DNA of 64,000 nucleotides from Tetradesmus obliquus (GCA_030272155.1 CP126191.1:7772501-7836500); one strand, 5' to 3'; positions 32,668 through 45,071 are shown, counted from the first letter of the stretch. Program-made: numbers and translations. The notes: a model not told the origin generated them from the sequence alone.

Positions 32668-35600
32668 GGCACCACATCACCACGACCAGCAGCAGCAATG
32701 CTGTAGCCAGCCGCAGAGGCAGCACAACTGGCAAGAGGAAGATGAACATGCACCAGCAAGTTTTGCCTTCTTGGTTCAGCCAGCAACTGCACATGTCTTG
32801 CTGTGCAAGCATACATCCTGCCACTGCCAGGGCAGTACTAGTGAGGAGCCGACAGCTTACCTGGTGTTCTCATAGGCAAGATGTTGGAATCGACTTGGCA
32901 CATACGCATATTCACCAGCAGCTGCGTGTTGCTGTGCTGCTTGCTGCCAGGGAGAGGAAGACGAGCTCAAACGCGATGAGAAGATTAAGCGGGCATCCCT
33001 GGACATCAAGTCAAACCTGACAACAAACAGCAACAGCGGCCCTGTGCCAGCCACAGCAGCAACCGCAAATGCAGCAGCACCAGCTGCCGCGGCACAGTCG
33101 GCATCCTCTCCAGCCAGTGCAAAGCTGTGGGCGCTGCAGCAGCATCTGCTCGCGACTGCTGCACCCATCAAGGGCGACTCAGCATCAGACTACAGCCACC
33201 AGCCGCCAGCAGCAGCACCAGCAGGAGACGCAAATGCACCAGCAGCGGAGCAAACCGGCACCAACACTGCGCACCCTCAACAAGAACAGCAGCACCAGCA
33301 GCCTGTCGAGCAGCCGAACACAGTGCAACAGGCAGATGTGTCCCAGCAGCAGCAGCAGCAGCAGCAGCAGGCGCTGGCGGCTGTGCCCAGCCAGTTCACG
33401 CTGACGCCGCAGGAGGTGCTGCAGGAGCTGCTGGGTGACCTGTTCATCCATGAAAACAGGCTGCAGATGGGTGAGCAGCAGCACTGTGTGGATCGCCGAG
33501 GCTAACCACTGGTCAGCTGGCATCAGGCTGGGCAGCAGCAGCAGCAGCAGCAGCAGCTGTCTAACCTGCTGGACACGGATGAATTGCATTGCTCAACATG
33601 CCAGACTGCACGGCACAGCATCCAACACTGCACTCATCCCACCATCCGCCCTGACCTGCGCCTGCGCTGCGGGAGATCATGTTGGTCCAACCTCAATCCA
33701 CCACACTCTGCTGCTGCTGCTGCTGCTGCCAGGCGAGCTGCTGGGCCAGGGCGGCTTTGCTGACGTGCACGCCGCTGAGCTCACCGACCCGCTGCTGGGC
33801 TTCAGCCAGCGCGTGGCAGTGAAGCGGCTGCGGCCCGATGTGCTGGCCAGCCCTGCAGACCTGCGCGAGTTCCTAACAGAGGCAAACCTGCTGCGCAAGC
33901 TGGCACACAGGTGAGGCGCCGCAGCAGGGTTATAAGCAACGATGTTGGTGTGCTGTGGTTGCAGTGCATTCAATGTGCAGCGCTGCTGCTGGTGCTGCGC
34001 AGCTTGCTGGCAGCAGCAAGGCCCAGCGACCTTTACTTGCTGTGCGTGCGTTGGGATGGGTTTGTTGGTCGTTGTCTGAGCGTGAAGCGTGCCGCTGCGT
34101 GTGCTGCTGCAGGAACATTGTGCAGCTGCGTGGCGTGGGCGCCTCAGACCTGAGCGACCTGGTGCACATGAGGGAGAGCATGTTTGTGGTTCAGGTGCGG
34201 CCGCTGATGTGGTCTGGGTGAGCAGTGGGTGCGCACTGCTGTCCTGCCGGGCATGTATGCCACCGACAAGTAGCACATGGCAAGTAGCGCAGGCGCTTGT
34301 ATTAAGCAAGCAGACAGTAGCAGCAGTAGGAGCAGCAGCAGCCTTTTCAGCAACTGGCAGCACCTTTCTGGTCGTCTTTTGCATGCTCAACCCACAAACA
34401 ACATCCTCACCTGCTCATGTGTACACCGTGTGCATCTGCTCATGCTCCTGCGCAGGAGTTCATGGCTGGCGGTGACCTCAAGGCGCTGGTGATGGCCGCC
34501 ATGGGCAGCCCCTTTGCGCCTCCCTACAGCAAGGCGCAGGCGCTGGCCTGGGCGCTGCAGGCTGCCGAGGCGCTGCACTACCTGCACGCGGTGTGCCGGC
34601 CCATGATCATCCACAGGGACCTCAAGCTGGACAACCTGCTGCTCAGCAGCAGCAACCCGGGCGAGGCCACGGTGAGGGCGCGCATGAATGTATCTCTAAA
34701 ACTGCTTGATATTGAACTGAATAATAATAGTATACTGATAGTATAAGGCTGGCTGGCGATTGCCTGTTGGCTGGTGTGGGGGTGTGGGGTGCAGGGTGGG
34801 TGGACAGGGAAGTGTCTAGGGGGTGCTGCTTGGGTGGAGCGGAGCCGAGTGCAGCATGTGTGCTGTTTTCTTGTGGGAAGGGGGCGTGCCGCTGATGTGC
34901 ACTTTGTGTGGCGAGCCACGCAACAAAAATGATGCAGGAAACCCACCACTGCACACCTGGCACACGTGCAAGCCTTACTCTTATCACTGCTGCCACTTGA
35001 CCGCTGCTAGCCCGCCACCCGGCTGCAAACTTACTCATCTGCACCACAGCTGCGTTGGCCGCGGCCACCTGGCATCTGCAGTCGATCAAATGGCTTGCTC
35101 ACCCCTGCTGCTGCATGCGTGCCCCACTGCCTGCCTGCTTGCCACCCTTGCTGCCTGCTGTGCTCATCAACTGCCAGGCCAAGCTGGCCGATTTCGGGCT
35201 GCACAAGCGTGTGCGCAAACTAGTATCATCTGGGGCGTTAGTTCCCTGGAACCAGGACACTACCTACCGTGGCGCTGACTATGAGCCCTCATTCTATGGC
35301 GGCAACCTGTACCTCACCAAGACAGCTTTTAGTGCGGCAGGCAGCAGCAAGGATGAGGGCAGCGCGCATGGCAGCTTGGGCGGTAGCTTGCATGGCGCGG
35401 GCGGCGCACGTGCAGCGCTGAGCGCATCCAGCAACGGCAACGCGACAGCAGCGCCAGCAACAATCACTGGGGAGGGTGATGCTGTAGGAGCCAGCAGTGG
35501 CATCGGGTTTGGCAGGCGGCGCACCGGCTCATGCAGCGACCTGCAGACCTTGCCAGAGGCCGCTGCTGCTGCTGCTGCTGATATGGCTGATGCTGCTGCT

Positions 35601-36169
35601 GTCAGCAGCAATGGCGGCCCTGCAAAGCCACCTGTGTATCCCAGCAGCCAGCAGCAGCAGCAGCCACAGATGCAAGATCTCAACAGGTCTGTGCACAACC
35701 AACAGCCACAATCTGGCCTTGCTTCCGTGCCCCACTCAGACTCTGCCACCTCCATCCAGCAGGTGCCGTCTGTAGGCCCCTTTGGAGACGTGCAGCAGCA
35801 GCAGCAGCAGCAGCAGCAGCTGATGAGTGCCGTGCGTGCCAAGAGCCAGGGCCTGCTGGGCAAGCAGGACTTTGTGACGCAGGTGCTGTCAGCTGGCGGG
35901 GAGCTTCTGGGGGTGAGTGCGCTGCAGCTGGCCGGCTATGAACTCAAGTGCAGATCTTCAGCACATCTCAGGCTGATAACTAGTGTGTTGGGTGCCGTCT
36001 GGCCGCTGTGTACACCCACGCGTTCAGCTGCTGCCAATGCAGCAGCGCTCTGCTAGATGCAGCATGCCTGAAAGCTTGCACACCTGCTAGCGTGTGTGCA
36101 CCTAACCCAACAACGCAAACACATTTCCAGCGCACTGCTGCATGTCAACCCAGCACATGCCTCACCTTG

Positions 36170-36208
<39 letters not shown>

Positions 36209-37131
36209 GCTGCCGCCCTGCAGGGCCCGAGTGCAGCCGGCATGATGCAGCACAGCCAGGAGGTGTCCCGCACCTTCGCAGCTGTGCAGGCACTCGAGGG
36301 CTCAGTGCGTGCAGGCAGCGCCTTCTACGCAACCGCCCCCACAGCAGCTGCAGCAGCACCAGAGCTGCCAGAGATCGTGCCAGCTCCGAGCAGCACAAAA
36401 GCGGCTGACGTCACTGCAGCAGTTGCACCGCAGCGCCCGAAGCAGCAGCGGCAGCAGCAGCAGCAGTCTGAGCTGTGCCCGCAGCTTGTGCAGCAGCTGC
36501 AGGCAGGGCTGGCAGCTACAAAGGACAGCCAGAAGTTCATTGACGCCACACAAAAAGTAGGCAGCCTGATGTACATGGCCCCGGAGGTGCTGACTGGGCG
36601 GCAGTACAACGAGAAGGTCGATGTGTTTGCGTTTGGCGTCATCCTGTACGAGCTGCTGAGCGGCGTGGTGGTGGCCGGGCGCGTGGCGCTGGCCGGGGAG
36701 CATGACGAGCTGCTGGACTATGCACGCAAGGTGGGCTGCTGCTGCTGCTGCTGTTGCTGCACGTGCCGCTGCTGCTGCTTCTTCATGTGCTGCTGCTTCA
36801 CATGCTGCTACTTTACATTCGGCTGCTTCGCATGGGGCTGCCACGTCACACTCGCCCCTGTCTCCCTATTAACGAGTCACCCCCACACCCTCCCTGTGTA
36901 ACCCAGGTGGCTAACGGGCACCGCGAGGCGCTGCCCACCTACTGGCCCGCCCCAGTCAAGGACCTTGTGGCGGCCTGCTGGGCGCAGGACCCTGCAGCAC
37001 GGCCCTCCTTCCAGGAGGTGCTGCGGCGGCTGTACAAGATGCAGCAGGCGGGGGTGGCTGCTGTCATGGAGAAGGCGCGGCCCAGCAGCGGATACAACCC
37101 TGTCACGGACTGCGGCTGCTGCATCATGTGA
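32518..37131 (+). CDS. Ser/Thr protein kinase (TKL-like) with giant activation-loop insertion and CaaX box
   Basis: Eight exons: 32518-32553, 32951-33470, 33733-33910, 34113-34194, 34456-34671, 35178-35912, 36224-36730, 36907-37131; all phases match, 832 residues. An N-terminal disordered Gln/Ala/Pro region (to about 165) precedes the kinase domain. Glycine loop LLGQGGFADV (about 187), VAVKRL with the ATP lysine (about 214), IIHRDLKLDNLLL (HRD about 325), LADFGLHK (DFG about 349), LMYMAPEVLTGRQY (APE about 709) and DVFAFGVILYELLSG. All catalytic residues are present, so it should be active. DFG and APE are about 357 residues apart; 20-35 is usual. The insertion is Ser/Ala/Gln-rich. The C-terminus is DCGCCIM, a CaaX prenylation box. 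Exon 1 (12 codons) was chosen because it is in phase with a good GTGAGC donor; it is the least certain part. The substrate is unknown. Confidence 0.85.
33710..33730 (+). repeat. CTG tract before kinase exon 3
   Basis: Seven CTG-type triplets end directly in the CCAG acceptor of exon 3. Confidence 0.6.
36172..36207 (+). repeat. CTG tract before kinase exon 7
   Basis: About twelve CTG triplets lie about 15 bp before the acceptor of exon 7. Confidence 0.65.
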
Positions 37132-37532
37132 TGCTGCAGGGGCTGGTGGTGTGTCTGCGCTGCTGTGTGATTGGGCGGGGCGAGCGGCTGTGAGCGCTGC
37201 CGTGTGAGGGGCCAAGGGGAGAAGTGGAGGCAGCAGGGCACCGTCTGCAGACTACACCACAGATTGCACAGTACAGTAGCATCAGTGCAGGTGCAGGGCT
37301 GGTTTGCAATTGTCGTGCTGTGGTGGTCCCCTGGCGAGGGTGCTGGGTTGTGCTTGGCGGTGGTAGCTTGACTGACGCGCTGCGTTAATGCTTCAGCAGC
37401 AGAGCAAGCGTCTGCAGCAGCATTGCACAGCCTCCCGGGTTGTGCAGCATGGGCCGGTGGCTGCGTATCCTCCAGCACTGTGGCGAGTGATGTGGCAATT
37501 GTCAGGAGTGAGTTTACAGGTATAATAGAGGT

Positions 37533-37537
37533 TGTAA
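37533..37537 (+). terminator. TGTAA candidate polyadenylation signal of the kinase
   Basis: TGTAA about 400 bp after the kinase stop codon. Confidence 0.35.
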
Positions 37538-38608
37538 GCAGCAGCATGTTGGTGCAAGTGCGTTGTTGGCGTGTGATATGTGGCTGTGTGTTACTCATGT
37601 ATCTCGACGAGCTGAGGATTTGCGCCTGCTGCTTCAAGCGCACGAATGGGTGCTCTGCTGTGCATTAGTGCTTGTGTTGCAATCCATGTACTGAGTCGTT
37701 GCAGCAGCAGTACATTTTGTTTTGGTGTAAGTGAGGCACAGCCTATTAGTACGTTACGTGCGCACCAAGTACCTGCACGAACGGGGTTGCTGTATCTTCA
37801 ACCTTCAAATTTTGGACCCCTGCATGCAGTGTACTTCAACCATGCTGCGTGCGCGTGCTGCAGCTGATTTGTACGTGGCATGCTTGTGCGTGCGCATTGC
37901 AAGACCAAGGAGCAGCACCAGCAAGGCAGCAGAAGATTTGTGGCTGCCTTGCTGTATTAGAAAGAGTTTTTTTACTAATGTGTGCGTTGTTGCAGCAGAG
38001 CAGCTGCTTTGTGCATTTGCAGGCGGGGTGACAGCAGCTGGCACAGATTGCCGCTACAGTGTGGCAGCTGGACCTATCAGTATTTGCAGCACCGGGGCAA
38101 CAGAGCAAGCAACGTGTTGCTGCGACAGTGCTGCGTCATGGTGCATGTATTCGGCTGTGGCAGACATTGAACAGGCCGCCAACTGTAGCGGCCCCCACCT
38201 TGTCACAGCACAGTGTGACACCTAAATGTGGCTGCACTTTGCGATGCTATGCCGCCGACCCAGTCTGCATGCTGCACACTACAGTGTCGACACTGTAGCC
38301 TCTGGGCCTTCGGGCAGGGAGGCTTCTGGTCCAGCATTGCTTGCAGGTGCGCAGTTGTGTTTTTCCCATGGTGAAACTGCCTCTTGCTGTGTGACGTCAC
38401 ACTGTCACACGGTGTGGTGTATGGTGACCCAAGCCTGCCACCTTTGTACCAGGTTTGTCGCACCCCTTGATCAAGTTTGATGTCATTGCGAGGCGCTGCT
38501 CACGCTCATTGTGCATTTTGGCATAGCTGGTGAGCCGCTCTTCACATCTTCAGGATGTGCAAAGTTCGCAAGGATCAGTATGTGGGGCTCCCGTTCCTCA
38601 TTTGTGCA

Positions 38609-38652
38609 CTGTAACAGCTGCTGAACACCATTGCGCTGTAACAGCTGCTGAA
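38609..38652. repeat. Short tandem repeat, 27-bp period
   Basis: ctgtaacagctgctgaa occurs twice, 27 bp apart. No link to a gene was seen. Confidence 0.6.
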
Positions 38653-39564
38653 TACACCAACGCATACTTGGAGAGCGTTTGTTACACAGATCTGTTGGCT
38701 CCAGAGCTAACGGCCAGTGGCTGGCAACACCAGGCCACACACTTCACGCAGGGGCACATGAGGCTGACACGGCTACCAGTGTAACTGCACACATTGCCAA
38801 TACTGCAGCTGCGAACGAATGCGCAACTGTGGAGACACGGCACCAGATGGTTTGTCTGCTAGCCTCGACACCAGATGCATGCAGACGGCCAGCGTCCGAT
38901 GTGCGGTGTAACTGCTGCAGGATGCACAAGCGCTGCTGCCTCTCACAGCATTCGGCTGATTGAAAACATTGTGAACACACTACAGCAACGCAAAGCTGCC
39001 GCACGTGCTGACTGCTGCTGTGTGCCAAGCCTTGCAGCATGGGCAGCAGCACAGCGCGCCAAGGGTGTATGCAAAGGGTGTTGCAGCTGCCTAGGCACAA
39101 CACATGCTGCTGACAACCTCAGCACCACACAACCGCTTCTAACTTCACAATGGAGCGACTGCACACACAACGCCACCAGGTGGTGCTCACAACATGACCA
39201 GGCATCCAGGAGGTGTGCTTAGATGCAGGTGGTGCAAGGTGCTCGTGCCAGTACACAGTGACCACCAGTGGTAAGATGCTGCACTAAGCCCTTTGCCCTA
39301 GCTGCAAGCCAGCTGCTGCGTGAGCCTATGAGAGGGCATGCTGAAAACTCTGGCGCTGTGCCAGCACCCCAGCTAGCTGCGAGGGGCTCCCAGGAGGCAC
39401 TGCATGAACACATTGCTGCTGAACATGAGTAGAGATTGGCTGCTCCTGTGGGTCGACAGCAGCACAGCAATGCACACAGGCTGGCTGCTGCTGCTGCTGC
39501 TGCTGCCACGTAAAGAGGCTGCAGCGCAAGCCAGGACTGCGATGCCACAGCCGGCAGTCCCTGC

Positions 39565-39597
<33 letters not shown>

Positions 39598-40001
39598 TAG
39601 CTGTCATTTTGCTGCAGTTTATGCAGGCAAACCGCTGAACGTGCTCGGAACGCAGTCAACAAGGATGCTGCCGAGCAAAGAAACCTGTCCTCAGCCGATG
39701 CAGCTGACCAGCCTGCAACAGCACCAGCTGCTGCTTCAGCTCACAAACAACTGCTACACAGGATGTACTCAAGTCACTGCCTGCTTACGTCAGCAGTACA
39801 ATGCCGATGACATTCCCTGTTCCAACAAGGCTGGCAATGCAGCTGTTGCTGCTGCTATTGCTGCTGCTGCTGGCACCGTGATAGGAGCAACGAAGGAGGC
39901 ACAACAGTCAAGTCAGGGGTCCAACCAGGGTCACCAAAACAACAAGCAAACGACAAGTCATGCGTCAATTACCTAAACAGCTGCTGCTAATGGCTGCTGG
40001 C

Positions 40002-40307
40002 CTACTCATCATCATCCTGGGCAGCTCCTCCCTGATCAACATCCTTGTATGGGTTCACTATGGGGTTCTTGTGGCCTGGCAGCTTGCGTGTGATGGGGTA
40101 GACGCTCTTCTCGAAGAAGTTAACCCATCGTTGATGACCTGCCCTGAACTCTGCTGCTTTCTTGTCCTGAGGGTGCAGCTCATCAAACTTGCTGTCAAAT
40201 AGGTCCATGGCTGCTGCATCCTTCTGCCGCTTGTTAGGGACTACGATGAGACCCGCTGTTCCAGCTGCTGCCCCAATGCCAATGGCAATGCGAAGGCCTA
40301 GATCCAT
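40002..40307 (-). CDS. Small single-TM protein, function unknown
   Basis: I do not recognise this family. Intronless frame of 101 residues with a good start context (GCAGCAATGG). Residues 5-23 (LRIAIGIGAAAGTAGLIVV) form one glycine/alanine-rich transmembrane helix. It is followed by PNKRQKD and a soluble tail that is charged and contains RWVNFFEKSVYPITRKLPG. The C-terminus is acidic (DDDE). The positive-after topology resembles small organellar inner-membrane subunits, but this is inference. The frame is not low-complexity and differs clearly from the repeat-driven shadows around it, which is why I keep it. Confidence 0.55.
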   Translation of the reverse strand: MDLGLRIAIGIGAAAGTAGLIVVPNKRQKDAAAMDLFDSKFDELHPQDKKAAEFRAGHQRWVNFFEKSVYPITRKLPGHKNPIVNPYKDVDQGGAAQDDDE

Positions 40308-41039
40308 TGCTGCGTGTTGTGCTGCGAGAGTTGGGCACTTTGTCTCGCACTCGCAGCGGCCGGAAAGAGATGTTGATCCGATGCTTACTTGAACAAGTCA
40401 AACTCATCTTTTGAAACGCAAACGCAAAGTAATCGAATGCGTGCTGTCGATCGGAACTAACAGCCGCCTTGTGACACAGCAGTGACCTTTGACCTGCCCA
40501 GCTGGTTCTGGATCTGGCACCGCGCCTTCATGCCATTTGCAGATGCAAACAACTTTTGGTGCGCTGGACAGCAAACCACGCGCAAGCCCTTGCCTGCCAG
40601 GCCTGAAACAGAGGTACACCGCTGATGACAACGAGTTACATGCTGCACTGCACTGTACTGGCAGTACAAGAAGATGACTGGGCTGGCAAGTGCAGCACCC
40701 CACCACACCAGCCACACTCCTGTTCAGTTCTACGTTGCGTACTGTAGGAGAAAAAGCTCATGCACAGCCGCACAAACAGCAAAGTAACCCCACAGACACC
40801 CGTCAGCAGGCTGCAAGCCCCACATGGGGCGCACAGCACCGCTGACCGGCATCATTCTTTTCACCTGCCACAACCTACAACAACCTCAATGGGCGCACAC
40901 TCGTCGCTGCAGGACCACCACCACGGCAAGACAATGACGCTGCCAGGCCGTCAGGCCTGAAGCAATGCACTGGATTCACCATAAACTAGCGGCAACCCAG
41001 CGTCCACCACCACGTACAGCAGCATCAACCAGCGCCAGC
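40308..41039. other. Intergenic, no gene seen
   Basis: Lies between the small membrane protein start and the repeated 3' end of the WD40 gene. No supported ORF. Confidence 0.35.
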
Positions 41040-41340
41040 TCACCGCCGCAGGTCCACCACCATGACTGTCTTGCTGCCGCTGCTGGTGTCAGCTGGTGAT
41101 GCGTCCATCAGCCATACACTGACAGCAACTTGCTGTGTTGACTGAATCCAGCATGTTTGCCACCTACAGCAGCCCTCATCGCCGCAGGTCCACAACCATG
41201 GCCATTTTGCTGCTGGTGCTGGTGTCAGTTGGTGATGCATCCGTCAATCATCCATTGACAGCAATCCAGCATGTTTGCCACCTACAGCAGCCCTCATCGC
41301 CGCAGGTCCACCACCATGACTGTCTTGCTGCTGGTGCTTG
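41040..41340 (-). repeat. Tandem copies of the WD40 gene's 3' terminus
   Basis: The codons for [11 protein letters not shown] plus the stop region recur three times on the minus strand: real end at about 41294-41335, copies at about 41175-41215 and about 41040-41080. Periods are about 118 and 136 bp. The intervening 3'UTR sequence (ggctgctgtaggtggcaaac onward) is also repeated. The middle copy carries changes (KMAMVVDLRR). Confidence 0.75.
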
Positions 41341-44300
41341 CAGCCACCTTGTCTCCGACCTTGCTCCAGCACACCTCAAAGATGCCGCCGTCCGCCTGCT
41401 GACTGCGCAGCAGCTTGCCATCTGCCACGTTCCAGATGTGCAGCATGTTGTCGAAGGAGCCGGAGGCCATGAGCTTGCCGTCCGGTGAAAAGGCCACGCT
41501 GTAGACTGGCTCTGTGTGAGCCTCCAGGCTGTGCAGCAGCCTGCAGGAACAGCAGCAAAATAAGGTCGGCAGGTCAGTTTTGGTTGCAGGGCACACCGGC
41601 GCAGCCTGGGTAACATGCAAATACTGGAAGGATCCTAGGCGATGAGCTGCTGCTGAACAAAACAAGTGCGGAGGGCAGCCGCAGGCATCCCCGCAAAATC
41701 AGATGTGCTGCTGCACTGCACTGCCCAAGGTGGTTTGGGACTGGCTCCCTCCTCTGGGTTCAACTCTTGACAATGCTGCACTGCGCACTCCACACCTTGC
41801 CAGCAATGACTTTTACTTGGTGCAGACCACGAGGCTACAGCAGCAGCACAGCCAACACAGGCCAGCCCTCAGCGCCACACCACATAAATCACGCACGCAC
41901 ACCCTACACCAGCACGCCGCAAAACCGCAAGCCGCCGCCACGCACCCCTGCCCCTCCACATCCCACAGCTTGACCGTCGCATCAAACGAGGCCGTCGCCA
42001 GCAGCAGCTGCTGGCTGGGGTTGGCGCTGCCTGGCCCTGTGGGGCTCCACTTGATGGTGTAGATCTCCTTGGTGTGCTGGCTGAAGCTGGCCACGGGCTC
42101 GTCTCGCGCCATGGACCACACCTTGGCGCTGGTGTCGTCGCTGCAGGAGGCCAGCAGCTTGGAGGAGGGGTTCCAGCGGATGGCGTTGACCTGAGTATGA
42201 GGGTGTAGGTGTGTGGCAGCCAGCAGCGCAGGCGTGAGCAATGTTTGCAACGATGTTATAAGAGATGCGCAGATGAAGGGGGATACATACCTGCTGTGAC
42301 GCCACAAGACGGCACAGCCAGGTGTGCTCGTGTGCAGATGGCGGGGCTGTGGTGTGCGAGCAACAGCAGCTGCAGCTGCGAAAAGAACATGTGCCCAGGG
42401 GCACCCGCAATGCCTGCAAGCACACACAACCACAGGCTGCTCCAGCACAGCACTCGCGTACAGGCTAGCCACAGCCACGTCAGCACCCAACTCATTGCAT
42501 GGCCAGCCTCAGCCCCAGCCTCAGCCTAGCGTGCTGCGCACAGCGCACCTCATCGGTGTGTCCTGTGAAGGTCTTGATGGGCCGCGTCTCGCCCAGGCGG
42601 CACACGTGGATGGCCTTGTCGGTGGAGCAGGTGGCAAAGGTGTTGTTGTTGCGCCAGTCCACATCCAGCGTGGGAGCTGCAGGGGTGCAATACAAAAACA
42701 CATACAATCAATCACAGGGCAGGCAACCACAGGGCAGGCATGATGGGACCCATGATGCACTGCAGCACATGCAAGGCTTGGGCCACATATGCGGGCTTAT
42801 GCACTTATGCGCAAAGAGCCCAGGTTATGCACATGTTGTTGCACGCATCCAGCGCCCCACCCTGCAGAGCTGCACCACACACCTCAAGCTGCACACACAC
42901 AAACACACAGCGCATACACAAACACACAGCGCATACACAAACACACAGCGCATACACAAACACACAGCGCATACACAAACACACAGCGCATACACAAACA
43001 CACAGCGCATACACAAACACACAGCGCATACACAAACACACAGCACACACACAAACCCAGCACCAGGCTGCACGACACACATGCTGCACTTGGCGCACCA
43101 GGCCCTGCTGCCTGCTTGCTGGGCGCCTCCGCAGCGCAGCTCACCCGAGTGGAACTCGAACTGCTGCTTCACGTCGCCCGTCTTGGCGTCCCACACGATG
43201 GCCGTCTTGTCCACGCTGCCGCTGAGCAGCATGTCGCCCTTCTTGCTCCACTTGAGGCTGAAGATGGGCCCGTTGTGGCGCTGCAGCTTCAGCTTCAGTG
43301 CGCCTGCGGCAGCAGAGGGGCACTTGGGTAAGTTTGTCCTTTTACATGCAAGTAACAGCACTACGCTGGCATCTTGAAAGGGCAAACTGCTGCGTGGCTA
43401 GCCGCCTGCAGGCCAAAGCACGGTCAGCAGCTGCAAAAAGAGGTCCAAAACACACAGACCCTCCTGTTGCTGCTGCTACTGCTACATGCAAGGCTGCTGC
43501 ATGTGCATGCAAGACCAGGCAGCGCTCACCCTCCCGCGTCCACACGCGCGCCATGCCATCATAGCTGCCGCTGGCCAGCAGCGAGCCGTCGTGGTTCCAG
43601 TCAAGCGTTGTCACGTCCTTGGGCTTCTCACTGTCTGCCGCCTGGTGGCGCAGCACCAGCGCCTTGCTGTGGTCGGCGCCAGCTGACAGGTCCCAGATGC
43701 GGGCAGTGGCATCGCCAGAGCTACAGTTGTGTGGTCGAGGACGTGGGCAGTGCAGAGGCGGCGGGCAGACGGCGAGTAGAACAGGGCAGGTATGAGATGA
43801 GGCCGCAGAACATGCATGCAGGCAGGGCATCAGCAGCAAGGCTGAGTAAGCTTAGCAGAAGGGGCCGGGCAAGCAGGCACAGGAACAGCATGAGGCCGCA
43901 GCACAGCTGTAGCAGGAGCCACACCGCAGCACAACCTGCCCACATCAGCATGCTGCTGATGCTGACCAAATTCAAGTCGCGCACGTGATGTCTGAGAGCA
44001 CAGCAACCATGCGCACTATCCTGCTGCTGCTGCATGCCTTCCTTCAAGAGCAGCTCACCCAGAGGCCAGCAGCAGCTGCGTGGGGCTCCAAGCGCATATG
44101 AAGACCTCATTGTCGTGCCCCGACAGCGTCTCTACATTGATGACGTCAACGCCACCAGGCGGCAGCGGCGCTGCTGCTGCAGCAGCTGGTGCTCCTGACG
44201 CTGCTGGCGTGTCTTCCTCCATAGCAGCTGCCTCATCGGCAGCACCAGCAGCTAAGCCGTTCGGAGGCAACTCCTCCTTGACTTGCTGCTGCTGCTGCTG

Positions 44301-45038
44301 CGAAGGCGCTGCGCCAGCTGCTGCTGCTGATGATGTGCCTGCTGCAGCAGCTGCTGCTTTGACGCGCTCCTGCTCCTGCTGTGCTGCACGCTCACGCTTG
44401 CGCTCTGCCCTGTCTCGCGCTTTTTCTGCACGTTCCTGCCGTGCTGCGGCAGCTGCAAAGCAGCACAAGACACACGCACGGCGTTTCAACCAACAGCATA
44501 TAGCACCATGTTGTAGACAGGTGTTGGTGCAGCTTTCATGGCAGTCGTCTTGCACTCTTGCACTTGAGCAGAGCTTGCAGGAGAGGGCAAGGAGCAGGTT
44601 GCTTTGCGCGCATCGCGCCACACAGCATGCTGGCTGACGCCTCTGCGGCACATCCTCTGCTGCTGCGCACCTGCGCTCTTCTCTGCCTGCTTCTCCTTCT
44701 TCTCCAGGGCCAGCATGCGCAGCTCATCCAGGTCCTTTGTGATGATGTCTCGAGGGTCCAGCAGCGCAAAGTCGGCATCCACCTCGCCATTTTCCTGCAA
44801 GCAGAGACACGGCACAGCCACCAGCTCTGCTTACTGCGCATGGCAGCAAAGTGCAGCTACACCACAGCAGCTGCGTTGTGCCTGCACTGCCGTGCGCTAT
44901 GACCAGGAATGCAAGAGCGGCTGCTTGCTGCTGATCACAGATGGCTGAGACAGCAGCTGGGTGTTAGCAGCAGGACCAGCAGTGCACCTGCTGCAGCTGC
45001 TGTACCGCACGTGCCACACGTGCTGGTGCTGGTGCTGC

Positions 45039-45071
<33 letters not shown>

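Larger units (their letters stand above)
37132..40001. other. 2.9-kb stretch with no recognisable gene
   Basis: Longest gene-free region in the window. ORFs are short and without family features; the longest (39404-39976, +) is made of Leu/Cys runs from CTG repeats. TGTAA at 37533-37537 may end the kinase transcript. A short tandem repeat sits at 38609-38652. A non-coding RNA or an unrecognised multi-exon gene cannot be excluded. Confidence 0.4.

Noticed and set aside
39404-39976. 190-codon plus-strand ORF
   Set aside because: Dominated by Leu and Cys runs encoded by CTG repeats; no exon structure or homology signal.
42893-43060. Possible CRISPR array
   Set aside because: Units are contiguous 19-bp tandem copies without spacers, in a eukaryotic intron.
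42805-43385. Long ORFs on both strands rich in Thr/His or Cys/Val/Ala
   Set aside because: They are produced by the 19-bp minisatellite and lie inside an intron of the WD40 gene.
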